Assembly (NCBI RefSeq): GCF_900110955.1
Contig: NZ_FOFR01000023.1
Location: forward strand, 1 to 64,000
Direction of reading: 5' to 3'
DNA length: 64,000 nt
Source: Lentzea xinjiangensis
Lineage (GTDB): Bacteria; Actinomycetota; Actinomycetes; Mycobacteriales; Pseudonocardiaceae
Both the position numbers and the translations under genes were made by a program. Under the pieces are notes generated by a model that worked only from the letters and a program-made list of their open reading frames with translations, made no database searches and was not told the origin of the DNA. Shown piece by piece: positions 35,362 to 46,520 of this stretch (positions within the stretch are counted from its first letter, which is position 1; each line of letters begins with the position of its first letter).

Positions 35362-36623
35362 GCGGGCCGGAGGTCGTCGTCTGCGGCGCCGGGGTCGCGG
35401 GCCTGGCCGTCGCCTGCGCGCTGGGCAGGCTGGGGCGCCGCGTCCTCGTGCTGGAGAAGCGGGTCACCCCCGCGCCCGTGGCCAAGGGGGAGGTGTTGCA
35501 GCCGGGCTCGCTCGCGATCCTGCACGACTGGGGGGTGACCGCGCTGCTCCAACGAGCCGGTGCCACCCGGCTCGCACGACTGGTGGCGCGGTCCGCGGAC
35601 GGCGTTCCGCGGATGGTGCTCGACTACGGCAGGCTCCCCGCGGCGCACCCCTGGCTGCTGGCCCACGACTACCAGGCGATCCTCGACGCGCTGACCGGCG
35701 CGCTGCCAGCCGGTGTCGAGGTGCGCCGGGGCGTGCAGGTCCGCGAACCGCTGCGCACCGCGGGCCGGGTGACCGGTGTGCGGTGCGACGACGGCGACAT
35801 CCCCGCGGCGCTCGTCGTGGCGGCCGACGGGGTGTCCTCGCGCCTGCGCAACGCCGTCGGGATCAGCGCACCGCGGCAGGACTACCCGCACCGCCTGGCG
35901 GCGTTCGAGCTCCACGACGTCGACGAGGTGGAACCGGACTTCTCCGCCTACGTCACCGACGGCGGGTTGCGGCTGCACTACCCGTTGCCCGGCGGGCGGG
36001 TGCGGCTCTACGTCCAGGTCGCCCCGGACGAGCTGCGCGGCGTGGAGCAGGACGGGCTGGGGCGGTGGGCGGAGCGGGTGCTGGCCGGGTGCGCCGGGCT
36101 GGCACCGCTCGCCGGGCCGTTCCGCGCGGCGCTCGCGCGCAGGCAGGTGCTGCCGGTGTCCCGGTCGATGGCCCGCAGCCTCGTCGCACCGGGGTTCGCG
36201 CTGGTCGGTGAGAGCGGCCACTCGGTGCACCCGATGGCGGCCCAGGGCATGAACAGCGCGATCGCGGACGCGCACGAGCTGGCGACCGTGATCCGCCAGG
36301 GCGGGACGCTGGCCGCCGACGTGCTCGACCACGCGTTGCGCCGCTACGACGCCGCCCGGCGCGCCAACCTCGCGCACATCGGCCGGACGAGCCACAACGC
36401 CGCGAGGATGATCACGACACGTTCGTGGGTCGGTCGGCGTGCGCTCACCGGTACGGGCCGCAACGACCGCATCCGCCACGAGGTCATGCACACGATGTCC
36501 GGGCTGGGGGTGCGCCGGCTCACGCCGCTCGACCGGCTGCACCAGGTCGGGCTGGTGCCCGATCCCGGTGCGAACCGGTTGCCCGGCTGGGTGCGTGCCG
36601 CCTCCGGAGAGGCGGCACGGTGA
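35358..36623 (+). CDS. FAD-dependent monooxygenase (PHBH/epoxidase type)
   Basis: 421 residues; ATGA overlap with the cyclase gene. FAD motifs: GAGVAG at residues 10-15 with VLVLEKR, the DG motif VVAADGVSSRLRNAVG, and GESGHSVHPMAAQGMNSAI near residue 285. This is the UbiH/PHBH fold used for aromatic hydroxylation and for epoxidation of polyprenyl chains in several actinomycete terpenoid pathways. Tight coupling to the cyclase gene supports epoxidation of the prenyl chain as its job, by inference. An alternative is acceptor-ring hydroxylation. It converges with the methyltransferase gene with a 2-bp gap. Confidence 0.87.
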   Translation: MSGPEVVVCGAGVAGLAVACALGRLGRRVLVLEKRVTPAPVAKGEVLQPGSLAILHDWGVTALLQRAGATRLARLVARSADGVPRMVLDYGRLPAAHPWLLAHDYQAILDALTGALPAGVEVRRGVQVREPLRTAGRVTGVRCDDGDIPAALVVAADGVSSRLRNAVGISAPRQDYPHRLAAFELHDVDEVEPDFSAYVTDGGLRLHYPLPGGRVRLYVQVAPDELRGVEQDGLGRWAERVLAGCAGLAPLAGPFRAALARRQVLPVSRSMARSLVAPGFALVGESGHSVHPMAAQGMNSAIADAHELATVIRQGGTLAADVLDHALRRYDAARRANLAHIGRTSHNAARMITTRSWVGRRALTGTGRNDRIRHEVMHTMSGLGVRRLTPLDRLHQVGLVPDPGANRLPGWVRAASGEAAR

Positions 36624-36625
36624 GC

Positions 36626-37630
36626 TCAGCCGCGGGCGTACTCGAGGACCACCAGGCCGTTCGTCCCGTCGATCCGTCCGCGCCGCGCCAGGCCGGCCGC
36701 GGCGGCGAGCGAGTCGAAGTCCTCCGGCCGGCGCTCCCGGCCGCCGAGCAGGGTCAGCGACTGCAGGTCGAACGACGAGTTGTTCTTCGCGTGCTCCTCA
36801 CCGGCGAGCACCTCCACCACGAGGACGCGCCCGTCGTTCCCGGCCGCCTCGGCGCACCCGCGCAGGATCCGGGTGGCGTCCTCGTCGGACCAGTCGGTGA
36901 GCACGCGGGAGACGACCAGCACGTCGTGACCGGTGGGCAGCGGGTCGAAGAAGCTGCCGCCGACGAACTTCGCCCGGCCACCGAGCCCGGCGAGGAACTC
37001 CTCGGCCTCCGGCCGCACCTCGGGCAGGTCCAGCACCGCGCCGGTCAGGTGCGGGTGCGCGGTCAGCACCGCTCCCAGCAACGCGCCGGTGCCGCCACCG
37101 ACGTCCACCACGCTCGACACGGCGCTCCAGTCGTAGCGCGCGGCGACCTCGGGACCGGTCTGCCAGGCGAACCCGGCCATCGTCGCCCCGAAGAACACGC
37201 GCAACCGCTCGTCGTCGCGGTAGTCGGACCAGAAGTCCTTGCCGTGGACGACTCCGTAGGCCGACCTGCCGGTGCGGACGGCGTGCAGCATCCCGCTGTA
37301 GGCCAGGTCCATCTTCAGCCCGGGACCGTCGGCGTCGAGCCACGACCGCAGCAGTGCGTTGCGCTCGTCCAGCAGGGCCTGCGACACGGCGGTCAGCGCG
37401 TGCTCGCCGGGCACCGGCTCGGCGAACAGCCCCACCGCCACGAGGTGGCGCAGCAGGCGGGCCAGGGCGTCCGGCTCGGTGCCGGACGCCTGCGCCAGCG
37501 CCGCCGTCGTGGTGTGCCCGTCGCGCACCAGTTCGGGCAGCTTCAGCGCGACGGCCGTCCGCACCGCGAACGGCGTGGCGAGGTCGACGAGTGCGGCGAG
37601 GGTGGTCGTGCCGGTGGTTGCACTGGTCAC
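36626..37630 (-). CDS. O-methyltransferase (plant COMT/ActT-like family 2)
   Basis: 334 residues from the GTG at 37630 (GAAAGGACC upstream). N-terminal winged-helix dimerisation region (VRDGHTTTAALAQASGTEPDALARLLRHLVAVGLF), then the SAM-binding motif VVDVGGGTGALL near residue 170, DLPEV, and VVSRVLTDWSDEDATRILR. Typical of methyltransferases that methylate phenolic or carboxylic oxygens of secondary metabolites. It is transcribed against the five-gene run and shares a divergent 143-bp control region with the dioxygenase gene. Confidence 0.9.
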   Translation of the reverse strand: MTSATTGTTTLAALVDLATPFAVRTAVALKLPELVRDGHTTTAALAQASGTEPDALARLLRHLVAVGLFAEPVPGEHALTAVSQALLDERNALLRSWLDADGPGLKMDLAYSGMLHAVRTGRSAYGVVHGKDFWSDYRDDERLRVFFGATMAGFAWQTGPEVAARYDWSAVSSVVDVGGGTGALLGAVLTAHPHLTGAVLDLPEVRPEAEEFLAGLGGRAKFVGGSFFDPLPTGHDVLVVSRVLTDWSDEDATRILRGCAEAAGNDGRVLVVEVLAGEEHAKNNSSFDLQSLTLLGGRERRPEDFDSLAAAAGLARRGRIDGTNGLVVLEYARG

Positions 37631-37773
37631 GGCGGTCCTTTCGGCGATTCCACGGAGGTGAATTCGGTGCTCCTCTGAAGATTGCCGGTGAAAAGCGGTC
37701 GAGGCAAGTGTTCGAAGATTTTTCCTCACCCGTTCCGCGATTGCGCGGAATGGTTTTCAAGAATGGGTGGAAA

Positions 37774-38604
37774 ATGACCTCTCTGGACGTGCGGCCGCTC
37801 ACTGGGGCCCTCGGTGCCGAAATCCGCGGCGTCGCGCTCGCCGACGTCGACGACGCCCTGTTCGGCCGGATCCACCAGCTCCTGCTCGAACACCTGGTGC
37901 TGTTCTTCCCCGACGCGGCCGGGCTCACGCCGGCCGGTCACAAGGCGTTCGGCAGGAGGTTCGGCCAGCTCGAGGTGCACCAGCTCCTGCCGAAGCTGCC
38001 CGAGCACGACGAGATCGTGGTGCTCGACTCCGAGCAGGGAGCCAAGGCCGACGTGTGGCACACCGACGTGACGTACGCGCAGTCGCCGCCCATCGCCTCG
38101 GTCCTGCAGATCGTGCAGTCGCCCGCTGTCGGCGGTGACACGATGTGGAGCAACCAATACCTGGCCTACGAGGCGTTGTCCGAGCCGATCCGGGAACTGG
38201 TCGACGGCCTCACCGCGATCCACGTGCTCGAATACGGGACTTTCCGCGGCGAGGCCGAGCACCCGGTCGTGCGCGTGCACCCGGAGACCGGCAAGCGCTC
38301 CCTCTACGTCAACCGCATGTTCACCAAGCGCATTCCGCAGCTCAGCTCCGAGGAAAGCGCCATGCTGCTGGCGCACCTGTTCACCGTGTCGGAGAGCCCG
38401 CAGCGGGTGTGCCGCTACCGGTGGACCGAGGGCGCGGTCGCGGTCTGGGACAACCGCGCGACCCAGCACTACGCCGTCAACGACTACACGGCGCGCAGGG
38501 TCGGCCGCCGCGTCACCGTCCTCGGCGACGAACCCAAGGGCGACGGAGCGCGCTGGCCGAACCACCAGGTCGTCGGCATGAGCGCGACCGCGGTGAAGGA
38601 CTGA
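37774..38604 (+). CDS. TauD/TfdA-family Fe(II)/2-oxoglutarate dioxygenase
   Basis: 276 residues from the ATG at 37774; an ATG eight codons upstream (37750) is also in frame. The iron ligands are clear: His96 and Asp98 in VWHTDVTY and the distal His232 in NRATQHYAVNDY, with the 2-oxoglutarate Arg in RRVGRRVTV. Family members hydroxylate, desaturate or otherwise oxidise unactivated carbons. In this cluster it is a tailoring oxidase, probably co-transcribed with the P450 four bases downstream. Confidence 0.9.
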   Translation: MTSLDVRPLTGALGAEIRGVALADVDDALFGRIHQLLLEHLVLFFPDAAGLTPAGHKAFGRRFGQLEVHQLLPKLPEHDEIVVLDSEQGAKADVWHTDVTYAQSPPIASVLQIVQSPAVGGDTMWSNQYLAYEALSEPIRELVDGLTAIHVLEYGTFRGEAEHPVVRVHPETGKRSLYVNRMFTKRIPQLSSEESAMLLAHLFTVSESPQRVCRYRWTEGAVAVWDNRATQHYAVNDYTARRVGRRVTVLGDEPKGDGARWPNHQVVGMSATAVKD

Positions 38605-38608
38605 CGCC

Positions 38609-39802
38609 ATGAACGACGCCGACTTCATGGAGCTGTACTGGCGCGACCCCCACGCCGCGCTGGAGCACGCCCGCGAGCACACCCCCGTGCGCGAGCTGAC
38701 GTTCGAGACGGGACCGACGTGGCTGGTGACCCGGTACGCCGACGTGCGCGCCGGGCTCGCGGACCCGCGCCTGGCGAAGGACTACCGCGCCGCGTTGCCC
38801 GCCGAGGAGCGCGCGACCGCGCCACCGGGGCTGCCCGCCCCCATGTCGCACATGCTCACCTCGCTCGACCCGCCCGACCACACGCGGCTGCGCAGGCTCG
38901 TCACCCAGGCGTTCACCGCGCGCCGGATAGCCGAGCTCCGCCCGCGCGTGGAGGCGTTCGCCGCCGACCTGCTCGCCGCACTGCCCACCGACGAGCCGGT
39001 CGACCTCGTCGCCCGGTACGCGATCCCGTTGCCGATGGAGGTGATCTGCGAGCTGATCGGCGTCCCCGAGCTCGACCGCGAGGACTTCGCCCACTGGTCG
39101 ACCGTGCTGATCGACGAGTGCCCCGAACCGGAGCTGGTCCGCGCCTCGGCGCAGCTCGCCGACTACCTGGGCGGCCTCGTCGCGCTGCGCCGCGCCGACC
39201 CGGACGACGCACTGCTCTCCGGGCTCATCGCGGCCTCGGAGGACGGCGAACGGCTGTCGGACGTCGAGATCGTCGCGATGGCGATGCTGTTGCTGATGGC
39301 AGGGCACGAGACCGCCGCGGTGTTCGTCACGAACAGCGTGCGGGCCCTGCTGGCCGACCCGGCGGCGCGAGAGCGGCTGAAGCCGGACACGGCGGGCGAC
39401 CTGATCGAGGAACTGCTCCGCTGGATCTCGCCCGCCCTCAACGCCTCGCTGCGGTTCGCCACCGAGGACCTGGAGATCGGCGGGACCGCGATCCCGCGCG
39501 GCGCCTCCGTCATGCTGTCCACGGGAGCGGCCAACCGCGACACCGCCCGGTTCGCCGATGCCGCCCGCCTCGACCCCGGCCGTGACACCACGGGCCACGT
39601 CGCGTTCGGGCACGGCATCCACCGCTGCCTGGGCGCGGCGCTCGTCCGGCTGGAGGCGGAGGTCGCCCTGACCGCGTTGTTCGACCGCTTCCCGAAGCTG
39701 CGCGCCGACGCCGCCGACGAGGAGCTGACGTTCCGCCGCAGCGTCCACGTCCACGCGCCGAGGACGTTCCCGGTGGTGCTCGGACCGTCGTCGGACGCCT
39801 GA
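38609..39802 (+). CDS. Cytochrome P450 (CYP107-like)
   Basis: 397 residues, soluble bacterial type. Heme-binding loop AFGHGIHRCLGAALVRLE with Cys340 as thiolate ligand; I-helix oxygen-binding MAGHETAA; EELLR as the ExxR of the K-helix. The N-terminal SLDPPDHTRLRRLVTQAF motif is standard. It should hydroxylate or otherwise oxidise the terpenoid scaffold, with ferredoxin partners encoded elsewhere. It starts four bases after the dioxygenase stop and is the last gene of the run, followed by a hairpin. Confidence 0.92.
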   Translation: MNDADFMELYWRDPHAALEHAREHTPVRELTFETGPTWLVTRYADVRAGLADPRLAKDYRAALPAEERATAPPGLPAPMSHMLTSLDPPDHTRLRRLVTQAFTARRIAELRPRVEAFAADLLAALPTDEPVDLVARYAIPLPMEVICELIGVPELDREDFAHWSTVLIDECPEPELVRASAQLADYLGGLVALRRADPDDALLSGLIAASEDGERLSDVEIVAMAMLLLMAGHETAAVFVTNSVRALLADPAARERLKPDTAGDLIEELLRWISPALNASLRFATEDLEIGGTAIPRGASVMLSTGAANRDTARFADAARLDPGRDTTGHVAFGHGIHRCLGAALVRLEAEVALTALFDRFPKLRADAADEELTFRRSVHVHAPRTFPVVLGPSSDA

Positions 39803-39814
39803 CCGCGCGCCTGG

Positions 39815-39849
39815 ACCCGTCTCGCGGAGGTGGTCTGCGTGAGACGGGT
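39815..39849 (+). terminator. Terminator after the P450 gene
   Basis: Stem ACCCGTCTC (39815-39823) with GAGACGGGT (39841-39849), extendable inward by three pairs including one G-T. It lies 12 bp after the stop and marks the right end of the terpenoid cluster. Confidence 0.65.
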
Positions 39850-39960
39850 TCGCGGGCGGAAGGATTCGCGGCGCCGCAACGGGTTCGTCCGTTCGGGTCT
39901 CGCCGGCCACTCGGTGTGGGCCTATGGTCCCTGAGGTCGCCTCACGTGGAGGTTCGCCTG

Positions 39961-40263
39961 ATGGCATCGATGAGCGTCGGCTCGATCATGAAACACGACC
40001 ACAGGAAGGTGGTCGTCCTGCGGACCGGGTTGAGCGTCGACGGTGCGGACGCCGTGATGATCGCCCGGCTGAGCACGAGGAAGCCGTCGGGTGGTGCCCC
40101 GTACGTCGAAGCGAAGACCTGGGTGGGGACCTACTGGGTGCCGCTCGACCAGGTGAAGGTCGTCAAGGCGGCAGGAGTGGTCCACGCCTGCACGAGCCCG
40201 GGCCGGCTCCCCAAGGACCCGCTGAAGGCCGTGCTGAAGGAACTGAGCAAGGCTTCCCGGTGA
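39961..40263 (+). CDS. Small hypothetical protein
   Basis: 100 residues from the ATG at 39961, with GGAGG seven bases upstream. Basic and beta-rich: MKHDHRKVVVLRTG, VMIARLSTRKPS, TWVGTYWVPLDQVKVV, ending in a Lys-rich helix. No signal peptide, no membrane segment, no recognised domain. It stands alone between the cluster terminator and a region of decayed genes; a 13-bp motif copy begins nine bases after its stop. Confidence 0.55.
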   Translation: MASMSVGSIMKHDHRKVVVLRTGLSVDGADAVMIARLSTRKPSGGAPYVEAKTWVGTYWVPLDQVKVVKAAGVVHACTSPGRLPKDPLKAVLKELSKASR

Positions 40264-40271
40264 AGTCGTCC

Positions 40272-40284
40272 GTCCGAAGTGGAC
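40272..40284 (+). repeat. Interspersed 13-bp motif, first of three in 540 bp
   Basis: Exact GTCCGAAGTGGAC. Two further exact copies follow at 40542-40554 and 40797-40809 inside the SARP relic, the densest cluster in the window. Confidence 0.6.
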
Positions 40285-40455
40285 TGACGGACCGCTCATC
40301 CCCGCGAGCCGGTCGACGTGTCCTCGCCGCACGGCGCGATACCGGCCGTCGCACGTGACTGCTCGTCCTGGTCGCCGGTCTCGGTCGCGGTGGCCAGCGC
40401 CTCCCGGTGAACGGCGGGCGTCCCCAGGCCGCGCGCAAGGCCTCGGCCAGACCGT

Positions 40456-41280
40456 TCAGCGCGTTCGCTCGCCGTACCGGTGCCCGGTCGACCGGAAGAT
40501 CTCCACCGCCTCCTCGGGCAGCCCGGTCGCCTCCTGCGGGTGTCCCAAGTGGACCTCGACCCGGCCCGGGGTGGACAGGGCGGCGGCCTCCCCGTAGCGC
40601 CTGGCCCAGGTCGCGGAAGCGGGCGAGCGCCTCGTGCGGCCCGCGTCCACGTCGGCCGGGACAGCGGACCCGGCGATCCCCAACGCCTCCAGGAACCCGC
40701 CCAGCACGTCCGCGGTGGCCACCGGCTTCTTCCCCGATTCGTCACCGCGCAGGTTCCCGTAGAGCTGGCCGTCCGGGAACGCGGCGCGCAACCGGTGTCC
40801 CCAGTGGACGGTCAGCGCCGTCCTGCCCACACCGGCCGTCCCGCACACCGCGACCACGGCCGGCGCAGCCAGGTCGCGTTCGGCGAGCAACCGGTCGAGA
40901 GCGGCCGGTTCCGTTGACCGGCCGGTGAGACCGGGCGCGTTGCCGGGTAGCTCGGCCTGCACCGGACCGGTGCGGTGCGACGTGGCCGCCGGTGGTTCGT
41001 CGAGCAACGCCGCATGAGCACCGTCGAGCTCCGCTCCGGGACCGGTCGCGAGCTCGTCCCGCAGCACTCGCCGAGCGTTGTCGTAGACCGCGAACGCGTC
41101 CGCCCGCCGACCGGCTGCCGCGTAAGGCGCGCACGAGAAGTGCTTGCACCGCTTCGTCCAGCGGGTGCTCGGCCGCGTGCTCCACGAGCAGCGGCAACAA
41201 CTCCACCGCCCGGCCTAGGCCGATCACCGTGTCGGCGTAGGCCAGCAACGCGTTGCGTCCATCGGTTGTCCGTGGCACCT
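40456..41280 (-). pseudogene. Relic of a SARP/AfsR-type regulator
   Basis: The upstream frame reads LLPLLVEHAAEHPLDEAVQALLVRAL, part of the bacterial transcriptional activation domain. Near 41118 the frame changes and continues AAAGRRADAFAVYDNARRVLRDEL, the rest of that domain. Then follow GLTGRSTEPAALDRLL and the NB-ARC Walker A-like CGTAGVGRTALTVHW, up to LGGFLEALGIAGSAVPADVD. There the rest of the ATPase is deleted, and a TPR-like ending (RYGEAAALSTPG, EEAVEIFRSTGHRYGER) is joined directly. The OmpR-type DNA-binding domain is absent. Clearly non-functional. Confidence 0.75.
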
Positions 41281-41557
41281 CGGCCTGGACGTCCGCGTCG
41301 ACGTCTTCGCGAGCTGCGACGCCGTCGTGGACCTGATCAGCGTCGCCGCCGGCGTCGAGGCCGACGGCGTCCTCGTCGCGCAGAACGCCGACACCAAGCC
41401 CAACCTCAAGTCCCACAGCGTCGCCTCGGCCTACCCGTGCCCCGGGACCGCGAGGAGCTACCGGGGCGGGGGAGTGATGACGTTCACCAAGTACGGCTAC
41501 GTCGGCTCCCCGCTCACGCTGGGCGGAGCGACGCCGCCGATCACGCTGAGCTGCTGA
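41276..41557 (+). pseudogene. 3' fragment of an unrecognised gene
   Basis: An open frame that ends in TGA at 41555-41557 and reads GLDVRVDVFASCDAVVDLIS, GVLVAQNADTKPNL, YPCPGTARSYRGGGVMTFTKYGY, ending ITLSC. The composition is protein-like (three Cys, balanced residues), but there is no start codon with RBS and the frame runs back into the antisense of the SARP relic. I read it as the end of a secreted-type gene whose 5' part was lost. A short functional protein from the GTG at 41327 cannot be excluded. Confidence 0.4.
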
Positions 41558-41763
41558 CCTGATCGGGCCTGTCCGGCGAGTTCTCGATGGACTGGTCAAC
41601 GCTCACGAAACCGCAGGAGCCCGTAGGTCGTTGTCACGGTTGAGCCAGGTCCACGACACGAAGTCGTCGGGAATCGCGCGAAGAGCCGGCGCACATCGAC
41701 GAGCACGACGGCGATCCGGACTGGATGCGCGCCGGCCGGCGCCATCTTTGCGGTGCAGAGGCG

Positions 41764-43779
<2,016 letters not shown>

Positions 43780-44027
43780 GGCCCGCCACCTCCACCCGGT
43801 CGAGGGAGTTCCCTGCTTCGAATACTCCCTTGTGCGAGCCGCGAGCACAGACCGGGCACCACCCGAATCTGCGAGCGGGCGCCGTCAGCCGGAATCCGGG
43901 CGGACGTTCCGGCCCAAACCGATGGAACCGCGGGCGCTCCTCTCCTGCCGCCACAGCGGTGACCGCCCCGTCGCCGAGGCATTGCAACGCGGCTGCACCG
44001 GCCGGGCCTGTGGACCGCGATCGAACG

Positions 44028-44502
44028 GTGCTGTGGGACTCGCGGACCTCCGTGCTCTCCACCGTCCAGACGGTCGAGCCAGGTGGCTACGAGGGCTGGT
44101 GCGCCGCGTGGCGGGCCACCGCCGGCCGGGTGGAGCCCCTGGCGCGGTGAGGCCGCCGGACACTGGGTCAGCGCCCGCGACGGCTTGCTGCGCGGCGACG
44201 TACTACAGCGCCGTATTACAGCGCCGTCGAGTTCTTCCTCCACGGCGACCCTCTCGATCCCCGGATCAACAACTCCTATGACGGTGTCGACGGAAGCGCC
44301 GAGGAGCTGCACCACCTCGGCGGGACGCTCGTTCCACGAGCAGCGGCGAACGAACCGCGCTCGGCCGGTACGTCACCGGCGCCGCGAGTTCGCGTGAGTT
44401 CGTCGCCCGGTACCTGGAGTTCCACCTGCGTGACGTCGTCACCGAGCGGATCAGCAGCCCGGTGCTGGTCTGCTCGGCGGAGCTCGACGATGCACGCGGC
44501 CA
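44028..44502 (+). pseudogene. Relic of an alpha/beta-hydrolase
   Basis: Pieces in three frames join to a known type: VLWDS, VEPGGYEGWCAAWRATAGRVEPLA, then HWVSARDGLLRGD, YYSAVEFFLHGDPLDPRINNSYDG, and later LGRYVTGAASSREFVARYLEFHL, ISSPVLVCSAELDD. These match the cap and part of the core of FrsA-like or dihydropseudooxynicotine-hydrolase-like proteins. Lesions: a stop near 44150, a 13-bp tandem duplication (44201-44213 and 44214-44226, one mismatch), a frame change near 44330 and a large internal deletion with loss of the nucleophile elbow. Non-functional. Confidence 0.55.
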
Positions 44503-44813
44503 CGACGTTGCTGGTCGACCTCGACGGTGACAGTGCCACCCCGAGCGCCAACGTCCTGACGTGGCTGCGGAGAGGTGCGGCCGCCGACAGTCCTATGTGG
44601 TCCGACGGCGCGGTCGGCGAGTTCGATCCGACCCGCTCCTCCGGCCGTTGGCGCATCAGCGGGATCGCGGTGCGACCCGCCTGGACGCAGGGCGACAGGG
44701 GCGTTCTCGAAGCAGGCAGCCGCGTCGTCGCCCGCCTCCGGCCGGGGTCCGGTGTGCGTCCCGCACACGGGTTCTGCCCGCTGAGCTGAGGTGATCATCG
44801 GGGGGGTGATCGC
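44503..44813. other. Region between hydrolase relic and 394-residue protein
   Basis: 311 bp. An open frame continues to 44789 (VDLDGDSATPSANVLTWL and onward), but with no credible start or family; it may be part of the decayed area. The end carries a run of G (GGGGGGG) that serves as RBS for the next gene. Confidence 0.35.
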
Positions 44814-45998
44814 GTGTTCGAGCCTTATCTGGCTGCCTACCACTATTACGCGTTGTTCGAGGACGGACGAGGAATGTCCGATGTCGGCAACGCCGAGGAC
44901 CTCTACCGCAGGATCGCCCCTCACGAAGAGCAGGAGTACACCGGCCACGGCGTGTGGGTCTCGAGCGACGGCCTGTCGAGAGCCGGTGAGCGGGACTCCG
45001 ACGACGCCTACCGCGAGGTGAGCGCCACCGAGCTGGAGAGGCTCGGGCAACTGGTCGACGACCGCGGGCCTTTGCGGGAAGTCCGGCGGGACGGGTTCGA
45101 GGGCGGCGGCTTCGCGGTGTTCCGGCACGAGGCCGACATGGTCGACCTGCACTCCGCGTACGCCGTGGTCGACGAGTTGCTGCCGGAACACCGTTTCGCG
45201 CTGCCGCTGGCGTCCTTCGAGCGGGACGTCCTCGCCGGCATCGTCGCTCTGCTGGCCGCACGGCGCCGAGCTGAACCGGTGGACGGCCACTACTGCTTCG
45301 CGGCGTTCGAGAGGCTGGGCGACGTCGCGGACCTCGACCGCGCGCACGCGCTGATCCGCTGCTCCTCGAGCGGTGACGGTGAATGGGAGATCTACCTGCA
45401 AGAGGGCGTCTGGGTGCGGGGGGAGCAGCCGCGACACGACGTCGTCCTGCCGATCGGCCGCGATGACCTGGAACGGACCATCCGGGGCCGAGAGACCGCC
45501 GAGGCCAGGTACTTCGACGTGTGGCACGGCTTCGCCACCGAGGACGGGCGCTACCTCCACGATCTCGTCCGCCGGACCGGATCGTCCGACGACACCCCCG
45601 ACGACCTCGGCTGGCGGCACACCGATGTGCTCACCCGGCTCGAGCCCGGCTGGTGGGTGGTGGAGCTCGGCGAGCGGAACTTCCGCGGCGCGCGCTACGT
45701 CGCTGCCCTGACGGAAAGATCGCGCAGGTTCCACGGTCAGCCCCACGACTACCGAGCGGTCTTCCGGAAGGACGACCGCGTTTACTCCAACGTCTGCGAC
45801 CTCGGCAACGTCCTCTTCCTGGCCAAGCGCCTGCCGAACCCGTACGAACTCGAGTACGAGCTGTGGACTCCGGACGGTTGGCAGCCGACGAGCACGATGC
45901 TGCTCGAGTACACCACGCTGCCGATCTCCGAGGAGGAGTTCCAGCGGCTGGCGGCGCCCCGCCAGGACGAACCGGGCGTCGACGACCTCGGGCGCTGA
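44814..45998 (+). CDS. Unrecognised 394-residue soluble protein
   Basis: GTG start at 44814 after a G-rich RBS; intact frame to 45998. Acidic, rich in aromatic residues and Arg/Glu/Asp, without signal peptide or membrane helix. Segments such as YFDVWHGFATEDGRYLHDLV, LEPGWWVVELGERNFRGARYVA and NPYELEYELWTPDGW suggest a mainly beta fold with possibly repeated units of about 100 residues. No catalytic motif recognised. It lies between relics and the NRPS cluster with its own RBS; membership in the NRPS cluster is uncertain. Confidence 0.55.
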   Translation: MFEPYLAAYHYYALFEDGRGMSDVGNAEDLYRRIAPHEEQEYTGHGVWVSSDGLSRAGERDSDDAYREVSATELERLGQLVDDRGPLREVRRDGFEGGGFAVFRHEADMVDLHSAYAVVDELLPEHRFALPLASFERDVLAGIVALLAARRRAEPVDGHYCFAAFERLGDVADLDRAHALIRCSSSGDGEWEIYLQEGVWVRGEQPRHDVVLPIGRDDLERTIRGRETAEARYFDVWHGFATEDGRYLHDLVRRTGSSDDTPDDLGWRHTDVLTRLEPGWWVVELGERNFRGARYVAALTERSRRFHGQPHDYRAVFRKDDRVYSNVCDLGNVLFLAKRLPNPYELEYELWTPDGWQPTSTMLLEYTTLPISEEEFQRLAAPRQDEPGVDDLGR

Positions 45999-46520
45999 GG
46001 TACTTGCCGGGCAGCCACCTGGTGGGGACGAACGGCGGCACCCTCGAGGCGCCGGCGAATGACAGCCTCTCGATCCGGCTGCCGCAGCGGCGGGATCAGC
46101 CGGGGTGGCCGAGACCGGCTCCGGTTTCGGCCGCTCGGGCTCCTGTGTCGATGTCCGCGGGCCCAGAGCCGCAGCGGCGATCAGCGGCATCGGTCCACTG
46201 TGGAGATTCCGCCCGTCGTCGGTGCACGCCTTTGTCGCAGCTGTTGTGCCGCAGTTCGGCAAGAAGTAAGCAACTCTCGGGTAGCGGCCCGTTTCCCGCT
46301 CCGCGTTCGGCTAAACATACAATTCTTTGATGTCCGGATAACGGTCATTTGAATGCTCCTTTTGGCGGTGTGTGCTGCATGTGCGGAACGACACTGTTAT
46401 CGTCGGCTGTATCCGGGTGCTGGTTTGTGGGCGAGGTTTGTCTTCGCCGCTCGCGAATCATCGCCGAATCCGGCGGGTCCGCGTCCGGGCCCGGTGCCCG
46501 ACCAAGAGAGGGAGAGTGCA
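45999..46520. other. Intergenic region before the NRPS cluster
   Basis: 522 bp with no supported gene. Around 46300-46380 the sequence is notably AT-richer (ACATACAATTCTTTG, GGTCATTTGAATGCTCC), which suggests the promoter region of the MbtH/NRPS operon, though no clean -35/-10 pair stands out. A one-mismatch copy of the 13-bp motif lies at 46193-46205. Confidence 0.4.
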
